Source: Sclerodactyla briareus (lineage: Eukaryota; Echinodermata; Holothuroidea; Dendrochirotida; Sclerodactylidae). Taken from it: a stretch of 64,000 bases of DNA. The stretch covers positions 124,001 through 188,000 of the forward strand of contig JAODTK010005756.1 of the NCBI GenBank assembly GCA_026419785.1, in the 5' to 3' direction. Positions 35,662-48,800 of the stretch are shown piece after piece. The position numbers were made by a program, and so were the translations under genes. Position 1 is the stretch's first letter. Each line of letters opens with the position of its first letter. The notes below the pieces were generated by a model. The model did no database searches. It was not told the origin of the DNA and worked only from the letters and a program-made list of their open reading frames with translations.

Positions 35662-37865
35662 TGTGTGGTTTGTAAACCTCAGCAGCATTTGGTGCCTTTG
35701 AACAGATGCGTTCACCAGGAAATTTAAAACCAATCCAGGCCTGCGTCCACACATCTTGGATCACTTTAGGCCTCCCTTTTGCCAGGCAGACTGGGGGTTG
35801 TGATTTTTATTGGGGGGGGGGGGGGGGTGGGTAGTGAGAATCGAGATTTAGTCCTGCAAGCGGCACTCACCAGAATAAATATAAGCGACGATTCCAACTA
35901 TTCACTGAATGTGTCGACATTACATAAGCGGAGTGTTCAGGCCTACGGTATTCTGTACACTGGATAGTGGATAAAAACTGAATGAAAACTGACTAAAAAA
36001 TGATGGGCCTAGTTGCGGAATTTATGTATGTTCAGATGTATTTCGAAGTAATGCAAGAGTTAGTTAACATACAGTGGTCTGGTGGTATTTGAGTCTACTG
36101 TCTCTGACTGGTCACCGACTGATCATCGACGGTTCGGTCGGGCTAATGCGTATATAGGGCGTGTTGAAACCACCTATTGTGGAAGGGTGGATAGTGAAAC
36201 TAGTGTCTGCCAGAGTTGCCAGAGTTTCATTGTAATCAGATAATTCGTCCGATATACAGATATACTGTAGGAAACGCCATATTTCTTTCCTATGCTTTCG
36301 GACTTTTTCATTGTAGTGAACCAGTAGCCAACAATGTTTTAATATTACCATCTTGGCTCACAGCCAAAAAGATAAGGGCCTCCAGACTATGTCAGACATA
36401 ATGTGTAACTGCCCGGCAATGTATCAGGCAGTCAGGAGGTACCAGAACTGAAATGCATATTTACACAAAATTATGATAAAGATAATTAGGCAATGGTGAC
36501 ATATTACTTTATGCGTTGGTTTTTTTTTCTTCTTCCCATTATACACAGAACCGATAGTCCTTGTGACTAATTAGAGCATGTGAAGTTGACACTCATATCA
36601 GAAATGTGTCCTTTCTTTTCCTTTTTTCTTATCTTAGTATTTCCGTATTCAGAGTATGTTATATATTCTTATAGAAAGCCTATACGAAATTTCATTACTC
36701 TGATTCACGCAATAGGCAATTTATTAATTTATTCACAAGGGATTTGAAGACTAAACCAAAATTTGATTGATTTGGCTATTTAAATTTATGAGGAATCATA
36801 AAGAGCGGCTCGAAGTTATAATTTTCCACGGTTTGTCATTGTGGATCAATAAGTTAAGAACGAATTACATTGTTTACGAATGTACGACCCTGATGTTGAT
36901 TCCACAAACATATTCTATTTTATCGCCTGAGATGCGTGTTTTCACATGCCTAGGGCTATTTTATAGCGGTGAAGCCACACAGACCCAAGCAATTTGGTGC
37001 TTGCGACTGATTTACTGCTGAGTTTTATGAGCAGTTTTCCGTCTCTGACGTTGAAAACGATCCGGGAAATTGCTTGCAATCAGGAAGCTAATTATCCCTG
37101 TATATTACCATGGTTAGGACTTTTACGCAGTATCCTGTCTCTGATCATTTGTGGTATGATGTCTGTCCAGCGTAACAAACTTACAACATGGTCTGCGCTG
37201 CGTGGTTTTCGAAAGTCCTCATGTTTTAGTTGGTGTTTCCAGACAGCGGGGACAGAAAATGTCCTTCTGCATGTTGATCGTGGTTAAGATTATCACCGTT
37301 TTCCCCCAGTGGGGTTATATTATTTCTGTTTTTATCACCAGGACGTATATCTATCATTTTCTGGTTCGTTTTACTGCGCCGCAAAATATATCCTTCAGAC
37401 TTCAGTAAAGAGCTTCAAGTCGTAAAACCGGAATAGCAGAGAGCCATTTCACAGGGAGAGAAAATAAAAATGACGGTCATTTAACGGAATTAGGCTGGTT
37501 TATTCGGCAAAGATCCTCTTTGTGTGGGAATTTACTCTTAAACGTTTGGAATGACTAGGCGTCACAATCGTATGAAACACCCGGCGTGCACTCTTTTAGT
37601 GATTGTTCTGTTCCATTTTCTGGGACCGTATGTGGATTACTATAGAGCGAGGATATCTTATCTGATCAGAAGAATTCGTACCTTCCCATGATTCATCTTC
37701 GATTGTATTTTTATTTATTTTATCTTGGAGTTGGTAAGTTCGTTCCCGCACGGTACTTTCACTGCTTCAATATGCTATTCCGTCTAATTAATGACGGATA
37801 GTGACATGATAACAGATAGGAACTGGTACGCACCGGTAATATAGCGCCGATTGTACTCTAGTTCC
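35662..37865. other. no gene recognised
   Basis: Contains a 16-G run at 35812-35827. Overlapping plus ORFs at 36767-37408 change frame and carry no recognised domain. Confidence 0.45.
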
Positions 37866-37867
37866 TC

Positions 37868-38030
37868 ACAGGTCCCTGTTTAACACCTGGGTGGAGAGGA
37901 GCAGGGAGATGGAGCGGCTTGCCCAAGGAAACCACGGAAAAGCTAATCGGTCTTTGGGAATATAACTCACATCGTTCAGTCCTAACCAAGGTAACGGAGC
38001 GGTCACTTTCTGTACAGTACGGCGTGTGGG
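37868..38030 (-). mobile_element. degenerate tRNA-derived SINE, reverse orientation
   Basis: On the plus strand GGTCCCTGTTTAACACCTGG, GTGGAGAGGAGCAGG and CGGCTTGCCCAAGGAAACCA are followed by a decayed reverse B box (GGGAATATAACTCAC near 37957-37970). This order (ACCTGGGTGGAG, CTTGCCCAAGGA, reverse tRNA-like head) is the tail-to-head layout of a common class of invertebrate tRNA SINEs, read backwards. The head is too decayed to assign a tRNA. Confidence 0.5.
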
Positions 38031-39614
38031 CTAACGTTTTTTGCACGCGAACTGCAACATAATGTCTGCTAGTTATTGATGGCAGGAAAATGTCCTATAG
38101 TCGTCAATTCACTATCACCGTGTGTCGTTTTGATATTCTTCAGATGGAGGTACAGGGCCCATAGGCAATTACATAGTGACCGTAGTTCTTTCTTTTCTTT
38201 TTCTCTTCGGGCTAACAGCGTTAACGACTCATTCCATATCACTGGCGAAATGAGCTCGATGAGTTTCCGTTCAGATCGATGCAACTTGGATACGGTAGCT
38301 CTGTGATTGTCCTTACAGTTACAAACTACAAATCTGCAAAATTGACTATGGAGTGGTTCGAGCTCGCTTCTGTTTTTTATTGCTTTTTTTTATAGATCAT
38401 TGAAAGTACTGGAGAGGTACGATCTGATATCTGCCCAGGTGAATGCATGCAAAGATTCGTACATTATATATATAAACACCACATAGGCGACTTGTGAATC
38501 GAATTGCTTAGACCACCACAAAATAAAAACAGTACGGTACAAGACGGCCCCAACACCTCTGATACGAACGGGATATGCGAAATTACATATCCACCATTTC
38601 CCTATAATGTACATGCGTGATCATTCACGCTCTATCGAGTAGCATTGGAATCTGAAACAACCTCAAATACTACGGCCATGTTAGGAGTACCATTGTCGCA
38701 CTCTAATGGGAGAATACAATCAGGTCCTTAGCGTCTAGGGAGTGGTCATATAATATCGCCATTCACCCATAAATCCGCCAACGCATTGGTACGCAATACC
38801 AACATATGTCGGTTATATATTTGTCAACACTTGTACCAATGATGAATTCAGTAAATATCTCCCAACTGGCAGAGAAAAACCGAAAACCGCGAAGACAGGA
38901 ATCTTTTACCGAGGTAATGACTAACTCTGTTTGCTGGCCCCCGTAACAGAGAATGCCTTGTATTTTGCCTAACAAGCTTTGAGTTCAACCGCCATTAATT
39001 TGTCCCAGGAGAATATCTTGTATCGTATTATCCTATTAGTTAGGCTAACATGCGCAGCATTCACTACATTCGGAAGCATAGCCCTTCGATGATGGCCAAA
39101 CGCTAACGAGTCGCGGTTCAACTTTGAAGGGCGAGGGGGGACTACCTAATGACTTAATGGACATGACCTTGTTATTTCGAGGACACGATTACTAACCGAT
39201 AGACAGAACAGCACAGCGCGATAGTGGGCGACATTCCTGTATACTGCCAACCTTTAGTACACCGGTTGAATGGACGGGTTGGTTGGCAGGAAAGATGATT
39301 GGGTACGGAAAGTATCGTGTTACTGCAATAGGTTTCAATCGTTTCAATTTCATTTCGTTGATTAGCCGGAACGACCACGTTTGCTGTTAGTGTTTGGATC
39401 CCCAAAATGTCTGGGAAGAATCTCATCCCTTACCTTGCATGCTTGTCTAGTATACGCAGTATTGATACGTTATGGTTTCTATGTTACACACCGAGTGACA
39501 AAATATGAGCCGTGCAAAAAATCAATCAACACAGTTATAGGAAATACGCCACAAGATCGTTTAGTCGATATTCATATACTCCTCACTGTGTACACCCACA
39601 GGTACAAGTTCGTG
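38031..39614. other. no feature recognised
   Basis: Short unassigned ORFs only. A poly-T run lies near 38383-38391. Confidence 0.5.
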
Positions 39615-40446
39615 TTAAAGGGCAAGTCCAGCAAAATATTGTGCTGAAAAATCATGCCAATTAAACTTTGTTTCATGTTCATAGCATGTTCGTTTATGAA
39701 GTTACAATTTTTCAAAGATTATAATTAAGTACTAGTAAAAAGGTTAGCATTTGCACTTTGGCACAGTCGAAGACGTAATATCTAATAATTTGAAGAAACA
39801 TTGAAGGACAAGTCCAGCCCAAAAATATTCAAAGGTCATATGATGTGCATTGAAAATCATGCCAATTAAACTTTGTTTCATGTTCATAGCAGGTTCGGTT
39901 TTTAAAGTTACGAATTTTTAAAGATGAATAACATAATCAGTCTAAGTTGGTAATTTGCAAATTGGCAACGTTTGGTGACGTCATATCTACCTATTTCAGA
40001 GCAAAATGTCAAGAATATGTCTTTTTCTGTTCCCTATAATTGGTAGTATGACATCACAAAATGTTGCCAGTTTGCCAAAATCAGCGAATTGTTGAATTTG
40101 AGGAAGCCATATCTTCCCAACCGAAAATGCTATGAACCTGGAACAATGTGATATTCGAATGATTTTTTATTCTCTTTAACATTATAACACCAAGAAGAGT
40201 ATTAATTTGGCTGAAATTTCCCTTTAAGAAGTATTTTTCAACTTTCCCCTCATAATTGGTAGATATGACATCATAAAAAGTTGCCAGTTTGCCAAATTTA
40301 CCAACTTATATGAAATTTGAGGGAGCCATATCTTCCCAACCGAACATGCTATGAGCCTGGCACAAAGTTATATTCGACTGATGTTTTATTCTCTTTAACA
40401 TCGTAGCACCAAAAAGAGTATTCATTTGGCTGGACTTTGCCTTTAA
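39615..40446. mobile_element. TTAA-bounded palindromic MITE of four related units
   Basis: The ends are TTAAAGGGCAAGTCCAGC at 39615 and GGCTGGACTTTGCCTTTAA ending at 40446, giving inverted termini with TTAA at each edge. Inside are two forward units (from 39615 and about 39802: AAGTCCAGC, AATCATGCCAATTAAACTTT, GTTCATAGCA.GTTCGG) and two reverse units (about 40010-40227 and 40228-40446: CCGAA.ATGCTATGA.CCTGG, AGAGTATT.ATTTGGCTG). An internal TTAA at 40224-40227 separates the reverse units. TTAA targets are typical of piggyBac and Kolobok transposons, so a non-autonomous member is inferred. No coding sequence. Confidence 0.8.
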
Positions 40447-42345
40447 TGCATTTCATGAAGTCATGAAGCAGCATGTTAAAATGACTGATTCGTTCTGAGG
40501 CCGAGGGTTGCACACTAAGCTTTGAGATGGATTAACTAACTGAATAGGCTCGTCCAGACGTATTCTCGAGAAATTCTGAAATGCCCCGAAAAATACGGAA
40601 CTTTAGGTTGCTCGGAGTTTTCAAAACGGCGGTGAAGAATAACTCAAAAGTAAAGTGATTCTTGCTTTAAAAAATCACCTGAAACCTACCACACAAAATT
40701 CTACACTGCATTTCCTGTGTAATTAGGTACCATCGTTGAGTTTTCTTCTCTTTATAGTTGGACACTTACCAGACCCCAGTGCATAATTAAACTACTAACG
40801 TGAGACTCATCTCCAAGGCACTAGTGACCTGGTCAGAGCGTTTTCTATGGCGAGGGGGAAGTGGGGGGGGGGGGTGCGAGATCGCGAGTGGAGGACTGTT
40901 GGCTCGTCGAATGTTGTTAAGGATGCAAATTTTGGCATCGATAATTGTGCAATGACAACTGAACAGTGGAATATGTCGGTTTTACTTTCATCATATCTTG
41001 GTCACTTGGGTCATTGGGGGAGGAAGGGGGTTGTGTAATTGTAAAGTCAATGATATAATAAAAATAGAAATAATAGAAAACTATAAGCATTATAGATCTA
41101 TGAGGCTGCTAGTCTGATCACGATTCTCCAGCTACAACACGCAAATTGTTTCGCGAATAAAACATTTCAACATAACGCCCTCCTCAAATCGAAGTAAAAC
41201 ACATACACACACAACAAACAGTGTTTCCTGATTGGTTGATCATATTGGAAAGAATTATTTTTTTCTGGTCCCGGAGATAATTTAGAAATTAGTGTTATCG
41301 TTAGCTCGGAAATTCCTATTGAGAGGTGAGCATCGGCTTTGGCAGAAAAAAAAAAAAATTACTTCAATTCACTCAGTTAACTGTTCGAGTTGAAAACTGA
41401 TCGAAAAGAAACAGATTGTGGTTGTAACAAATTAATTTAAAATTGAAAATGAGTCCATGACATGAAAACAATAGGTAATAATAAATGTAATCAAATCATT
41501 AATAGTATATTTTCCAAATTACTATATAGTAATTATAATAAATATTATAACTAGAATCGCTACATAATATACTAATATTAATCATTATTATGATTGTGAT
41601 TGCTAACCTCTCAGACCCCGCTGATTCCCCTATATCTCAAGGTTATCAAACTAACGGTACTCTACGATAAAACACTAGTCCGTAATATTTATTAATCGGC
41701 CTATAGAAGGGCAAATATTTAACTGGAGGATGATGGTGATGGTGATGATAATGAAGAAGAAGAAGAAAAAGACGACGATGATGAATAGTGACCCGGCACT
41801 GGCATTTGGTCTGATATAGGAAATACATGTCTTCTATAATGAGGAATTTAAAATGAGGAAGAGTAAGAACCCATCTCAGATCTTCCTCACAGGAGTTTTC
41901 CATTTTGATGTAACATTTTTTACCACTGAAGAAATGTGAGGAACCACTGGACCCCTTATTTTTTTTCTAAATTGATCAGGGTTTTGTCGACTGTTATTCT
42001 TAGATTGTTGTTTGTACCCGCAAGCAAGCCCGGCAACGAGAAAACTTTATTTAAGAGTATAATTTCAATAATTTCATATTTCAATATTGATAAAGTCATA
42101 TACCTGATATTCATCTGCTTTAGCTACGCGGTCCTTCCAAAAATAATAGAAATCGTCACCACCGTGACCGTTTCATATGAATTTATAAACTTTTTCAACT
42201 TCCAAATGCAATATAGATGTATAGGATAGTCCTAGCATCACATGCCAGTTTCTGACTGATACAACTAGAAAACGAATATGATAAATATGATGAATATGAA
42301 TAAATGAATGGAAATTATTGTTGAGAGTATTAGGTTTATTTATTT
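40447..42345. other. no gene recognised; AT-rich with simple repeats
   Basis: A 12-G run lies at 40863-40874. A degenerate GAT/GAA tract at 41727-41786 is read as poly-His or poly-Leu on the minus strand and is not coding. Confidence 0.5.
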
Positions 42346-42362
42346 CCCACTTTCCTTTCATG

Positions 42363-42368
42363 TTTATT
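42363..42368 (-). terminator. polyadenylation signal AATAAA
   Basis: On the minus strand AATAAA lies about 300 nt downstream of the stop codon at 42666-42668. The sequence between is AT-rich and UTR-like, so the two features support each other weakly. Cleavage would fall near 42345. Confidence 0.35.
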
Positions 42369-42665
42369 TTACAGATGTATATATTAGGCTTGTTTCCTAT
42401 AGGTGTGTAGGCTTAATTAACTCAGAGTGGAGATCGGAGGGACACATGCAGAAGATCAATTAATTATAATAATATAATTAAAAAGAAAATTTGAATAATT
42501 ACATAAATTTAACAAAAGAGAAAGGAGCTCGAAGGGAAGAGAGAGAGTTTCATTGAAGAAGAGAAGGTCATAACAATCCCTAACGTATGTAAGGCGTAAT
42601 TGACAGTTCATAGTATAATATAGATATTTCCACTGACAGTATTGGCGCTTGAAATCTCTGCTAAT

Positions 42666-42876
42666 TTAGGCTGTTCCAAAGATAGACGACGTGATACGGT
42701 TGTACTTCGGAAGGGTCTCGAATACGGGTGGGTTTATTATGGCATTTAAATTACCATATTCGAGTATTGAAGAATAGAAATGTGAGTTGGTAGAATCAAA
42801 ACCGTTGAACAACCCCTGGTAGTCCTCCCATGTAACATTTCTACGGAAATTTTTCCACAAATCATAAGAATACAGA
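42666..42876 (-). CDS. candidate 3'-terminal coding exon
   Basis: On the minus strand an acceptor with a pyrimidine tract (CCGTACTCCTCTTGAACAG, AG at 42878-42877) opens into about 69 codons with a natural aromatic/charged mix (starts LYSYDLWKNFRRNVTWEDYQ, ends YNRITSSIFGTA, then TAA). A UTR-like stretch and AATAAA follow. The exon would enter with one base of a split codon. I do not recognise the family. It contains no low-complexity or repeat match that I can see. Together with the polyadenylation signal it is the best minus-strand exon candidate, but chance remains possible in 64 kb. Confidence 0.4.
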
Positions 42877-42884
42877 CTGTTCAA

Positions 42885-45800
42885 GAGGAGTACGGTGTAC
42901 TCACTTGATCAAGCTTACTTAGTTTACTAAGTAAAATTACTAAGTAGAATTAGATGGATTTTGGTGAACGTAAAGTGTCATCTCCACTTTTTTCATTTGA
43001 CGAAAAATTGAATTATATATTTTTCTTTTATGAACAAACTGAGAATTTAATTCCAACTCAAATGATATGCTCAAGTTTGTAGGGATCATTTCGTTCTTCA
43101 GTATGAAATAAGAAAATGGGTTCGAAATAAATGGAATTAGTGTTGGTTCCGTTGTATATTTTTGTCAACATTATTATGTAAGATGATGTTTCATTCCTTC
43201 GACCACAAATCTGTCCAAGTTCAATGTTATTTGTCGCAGGGGAAGGGTCAACAAAGAAATAGAATTAGAAAATGGGCATGTAAATATGTGTGTTTATACC
43301 GTTGAAGAAATTCAATTTAAAAAATTGGTATAATGAATAACGCATGGGAGAGGTAAAAGTAATAATTTTGTTTTATCATTAAAAAAAATACCATTGAACG
43401 TATTCTTTTGAACAATATTTACTAGTATGTTTTATAATGGCCATTCATAATTAAAGATGTGAAAAATGAAAATCCAATAAAACGTACAGTAACTGCCCAT
43501 TCATTACGTGTTATACACTTTTATCACACGAAAATGTGTGTGCTTGACTTCATTACTACAATTGTCATGTGATATTCTATTACCGCTCAAATACATGATT
43601 TTAAAGTAACTGACTTAATACAGCGGTGTCCATAACCTAATTAGTCATATCAGTCTGCAATAGTGGTGGGCCATGCTATATGAATATTCAAGTTTTATGT
43701 TTAAATTTTTCCTGAGCGAAAACGGTTAACCAGAAAGCCACTACTATGTGTGTGAAGAACACCTCATTTCGCACATCTTCATTAGTTTGTAGGCTATGTG
43801 AAGAAAACCGACTTCACTTCCGAGAACTGTCCTGTGGGAATTTTCCGGATTTTTTCTAATAATTTTCTAATTAATATACAAATCTAGGTTGAAAAACACA
43901 TTTTTTCAAAATTTGCAGCTGCTGACATTTTATTTTATCCTAGATTAGTCTACCATGCATGCCCACTGATTATTGGAATAAGCATACTATGATATTTAAA
44001 AACATTGGAATATTATTTTTTAAATAGGTATTTTAATATATTTCTTAACGTAATAAGACTTTTTTTTCGCTGTTAAAGAGGGGAACATTACCCAATACAT
44101 TTGGACCCTAATACTACTGCTTCTATCGTGATCTTAACCTTCCTATAGAACCAAGAGTTATTTTTGTATTCCACGTGCCTTTTTATACAATAATTTCGTT
44201 TTCGTTCGGCAAGTACATATAGGAGAAATGCTGGCATTTTCGAGGAACGACATTTTCAAATAGCGAATGATAGCTCACTGTATAGACCAAATGCCGACAA
44301 ATGCTTTCCTGTCAGAACGAAGGCCCTGGCTGTAAGCTTAGCTCTTTGAATTTCTTGTCATATCAAGTTAACATTTGGTGTTTAGCTTCCTTATGATAAA
44401 ATATGAAATATGTTCTCTAATGCCATCCTTTCCCCAAAGGCACGGAACACGTGCATATTAACCAAATGAGGGGTTTATGTGTGGACACTATAACGTTTCT
44501 ATTTTATCTGCGTCCCGCTCCACCGAGCCCCAACTGGAGAGTTCGAAAAACCAAGAAGCTATGGTGCAACAGAGCGGAGTTTGAGTATAAATTCTTCCAT
44601 GATAAAGGACCGAGAACTAACTATCCACCAGCAAAATGCAAATCACTAAAATATTATGGATTCGATAGATTTCCAGAGTGGCCTCGATACCAACTACTAC
44701 CCCATCCCCTATTGTGTCTCTCCCGTGACACGGGCGCTCAATTATTGCGTGTTAACGTGCACCCTCCCATGGTCTGCTGAAGAGGTAGGGATTTGTTTAC
44801 GATGAGTCCGGTACACCTCGTCCACATCTTGTCCTATTTGTTCTCCACCTGTTACTCCGTGTGTTTTCAGGCCGTGTGTCAGGGTGAGCAATGGCCATTA
44901 TGGGAATCGGTACAATTAACGCCGTCGCCCGAAAACAGACACACTCTACTATAGTACTGTAAATACCTAACCCAGACTATTACCAGTGAAGTTCAGACCT
45001 CGACCTCTCGACCGGTAAACAGTGACCCGGAACGTCACTTCAGGGATTACTGCTGTAACCGAATTATAATAAATTTCTCTAACAAAGTATTAAAAACAGA
45101 AGAAAAACCTGTCGTTCCAGAGGTTGATCGACGTCGTATTTGTGTTCACCCTCGGGGACGCTGCGATGTAACTTCATATGGATTTCATTTGCAGAATGAA
45201 TGGAAACCTTGATACCCACACATTGTGTTCCTTGGAGCTATGGACCTCGATTCTAGCTCAGATCTTAACAGATTCATCCCGACTTTTGACATTTATGAAT
45301 GATATTGACAGGTTGGCAGTCTGACAGTTTAAATGGGTGCCTACGCCCTTGGAGCGCATCGTGGTCCCTATTGACGAGCAAAGTGAGCAAAATAATGTAG
45401 ATTCATTTTAAGAAAAAGTTGAAAAATACCACCCGCAAAATGAAACGAGTAAAATAAAATAATGCAAACTGGAATAAATTGAGTAACCCATTGAATAGAC
45501 AAATAGATTGTTAGCCGAAAATAAGTCATTCATTAGCTTTTGTAGTTTTTAAATTACCGGTGCCTTTAGTCAATTCCTAGAGGTTCAATTTATGATTTTA
45601 CCGAACGTCGAAGGTGGGATTATTTCCGGAATAGACCCGGATTTAATGGAACTATTAACATCCAATTCACCGAAGAATTTTCAGCTGATCTCGCAGTACG
45701 TTAATGTATTTTGTTGAGACGGGAGGCTCGAACTTGATAATGGGCTAAACAGCTACAAAACCAAGAGTGAATCAATCTCAGGACATTAGCAAGGTAACGC

Positions 45801-48800
45801 GCTGATGTTTCATTCATTGAGAAACCCATAACCGGGCGGACTCTCATATCTTAATTCTACCCTTACATTAATACATGTAAATTTTACTATTTCAGTAACT
45901 TTCTTATTGAAATTACTTAAAAATGAGTGGGATTGTAAGATCAGTAAATGTAAGACTAACATGCTTTATTATAAATAAAGTAGGTTGAAAGTAGGAGTTC
46001 ATATTTTACATTTGAGGCCAAACAAAAAACACATGGGGCGATTCAAAACTAAAAACATGCCCCTCGTTTGCTCGTGGGAAAAGAATGGATAGATCGTAAC
46101 GCTTAGCTCAGCATTCACATTGAAAATTGCAATATCTATGCCCATTTGAAACGAGCAGGCGCTGTGGGTTAGAGTTCTATATGTAGACATTCTGAAATTG
46201 AAAACTGAATGCCAGCATCTGTTGTCGACTCCAGGAGGTTAGGGTAGATAAATCTCCGACGACCATCTATAGAGATGGTATATTACCAACACTCGCTTCC
46301 CTCTTTGATGCGTTGAGTGTCCTCTTCAGGAAATAATATAGATATACGGCGGAACCTTATTGGTCAATAAATTTATCATACAAATTTTCTGACTTCATAT
46401 CCTCATGTGTAGACTAACACGCGCGAGGCCAGCTTTACAGGAATACTGTGGATGATACCCCAATACCCCAATAAAATAGTGAAAATTTTTTTGAGCAATA
46501 TATACTTCGATTTAAATCTGTCGAAATTCAAAGGATGAAATCCTCGTTATAAAAAGAAAATTTTTAAAATAATGGATATTTTTCGCAAACAAGTGTTTAT
46601 AGAACATTATGTTATTGTAACACTAATCGTTTCAGATAATCTGATTATCAAAATTAGCAGTCGGATTTGTAAAAAGAGGCAATACATCATGCCGCATAAC
46701 ATGACGATTTAAAGCATTGGAGATGGAGTAAAAGTATATTTTCGGGTGAACAACAGTTACAGCGAAAATGAACTGGTTTTCAGAGGTTTTTAAACATGTA
46801 AGGAGGAAAAACTTTCAAATGCCCTAATTTGCATTCGTATAACCCTCAACTCCAAAACACCATTGCAGTAGTATGGTCATAACTGCGGTTTCACCAATGT
46901 TACTCGTCAAAAATTAAAAATCGAAGATAATGCAGGCCTTCTAATTCCAAATAAACAATCAGACGGGTTTGGCAACACTAGAAACAGGATAAATAGACTC
47001 TGTGACAAGGCAAATAAAGTGTTATAGTCAATAAGTGATCTCTGTGACGATAATCTTACAGTGCTTTCGGAGGTCCAGAAAGCTGAGCTAGGCTGATAGT
47101 TTCATCTGAAAAAAGGTAATCCAAGGAAATGACGAAACCGTGACTTAGCTTTAAACCGAGTCAACAACTGTCGCCAGAATATCTGGGGCGGAAAGGACCC
47201 GACTGGAAAAAGCGGCGTGAAATGTTATGAAACCATTCATACATCAATCGCTCTACTGCGAATGACCAATCAAGTTTATCGGACGACAAGAACCCGGGAA
47301 TCTCATAAACGCAACAGTAGTACAGTAAAATATCTCCCCAAGATGTGCCGCTAAAAGGAAACAGTCATTTGGACAAATAATTTTTTTAAATATTTTCCAA
47401 TCCAATGCAATGACTTTAGCTCCAATATTTGACTCAGTATAATCAGCAATGTAAGTGCGACAATTATTTTGCTAAGTTTCGTTGGGTTTTGTACTCTGGT
47501 TGCAATATTAGAGATAGTAACTGAACATGTTCAGGGGAGGTCTACGGCTGTCATTTCTCTTGTTCGCGGGGATGCAACACAAAGTCTAGTCGAACAGTTT
47601 ACATAATAAGCCGTCAATCCCTGGGAGCCTTTTCGTTCAAGTTCAGATTGAAGTCAGGCTTGGAGCATTCATACAAGGTTGCAGCAGTTGCATCATTGTA
47701 TGCGCAAGATGCGCAACCTTCATCCTTATAGGTGTGCGTCCTAGTGCCGTGCGTAAGTAATAATGGACAAACAGACAATCCTGTCGAGGGAACAATGGAA
47801 AAGCTGTCGTCCTGCAGTGGAGGCGATTCCAAACCACAAGCACTGTTATATAAGTGAAGCTGGCGAACAATTCGACCTCCTGCCCTTGTCTTCGGCTTCC
47901 ACAGTCCATGGGGACATGAACAAACGCGTGGAACTGCATCAGTAATTTGGTGAGCAGTCACAAACGTCACTGATCTCACATTGCCGACAGATTTCCACAT
48001 CACCTGTTACCAGAGAGTAAACTAAACATTAAAAACACAGATCGATTGAACGAAAAACAAAGTTAATTTACTGGGAGATGACATATTGCTTGGAACTTGA
48101 TTAAAATTATCACGAGGTTTTAACCGGTTTAGGTATGAGACAAGTATGAATTGCGCGCGGAATCCGGCGGAATTAACGTGTCCCTCCATAACATTTTAAA
48201 TGAATAACCATCAAAATTATTATCTCTGCATCGAATAAGGTCATTGGAGAAATCAACGAGAAAGTAATTGTTAGTTAATACTCCACATATATCCACACGG
48301 CTGAACGGACAGCAAGCAATTCTTTTGGCAAGGCTGTATGCAAGTAGGAGGAGTTTATTTACTTGTGTGGACCCCTGGTGCGCGCAGCGATACCTAGGAA
48401 TAAATTAAGATGCCGGTATGGTATGGCGCACACACAGCCGACACAAGAGATATGTTTCGAATATACACGGATTTATTCCAGGTAGTTTGTATCAGATCGA
48501 GAAATAGGCCTAGACGCCCGATTCCAGACTAAGGTAACGAAGTGCGAAAAAGGAATGAAAACTATGAGATACCGACATGTGAGAATAAGCCCGTTGTCTA
48601 GGACCAATAAAGCGAGAGATGTCTAGGACCATGGTTTAAAATCTAATCTGATGTGGACTCTATACACTGCCTCGCGAATCCTTTGTAGCCGAGTTCCTCT
48701 AGTCGGAGGGCGGGTGGTAAAACCATCCAAAAGTGTACACAACCTGTGATAATTATAGGAGGTTATTACAAGATTTGAAAAAGTGCTCTCTGTCCAATGG

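Noticed and set aside
47614-48003. 129-codon minus-strand ORF with several cysteines and a possible upstream acceptor
   Set aside because: No domain is recognised, overlapping frames on both strands are also open, and the acceptor is weak. It is kept as unproven.
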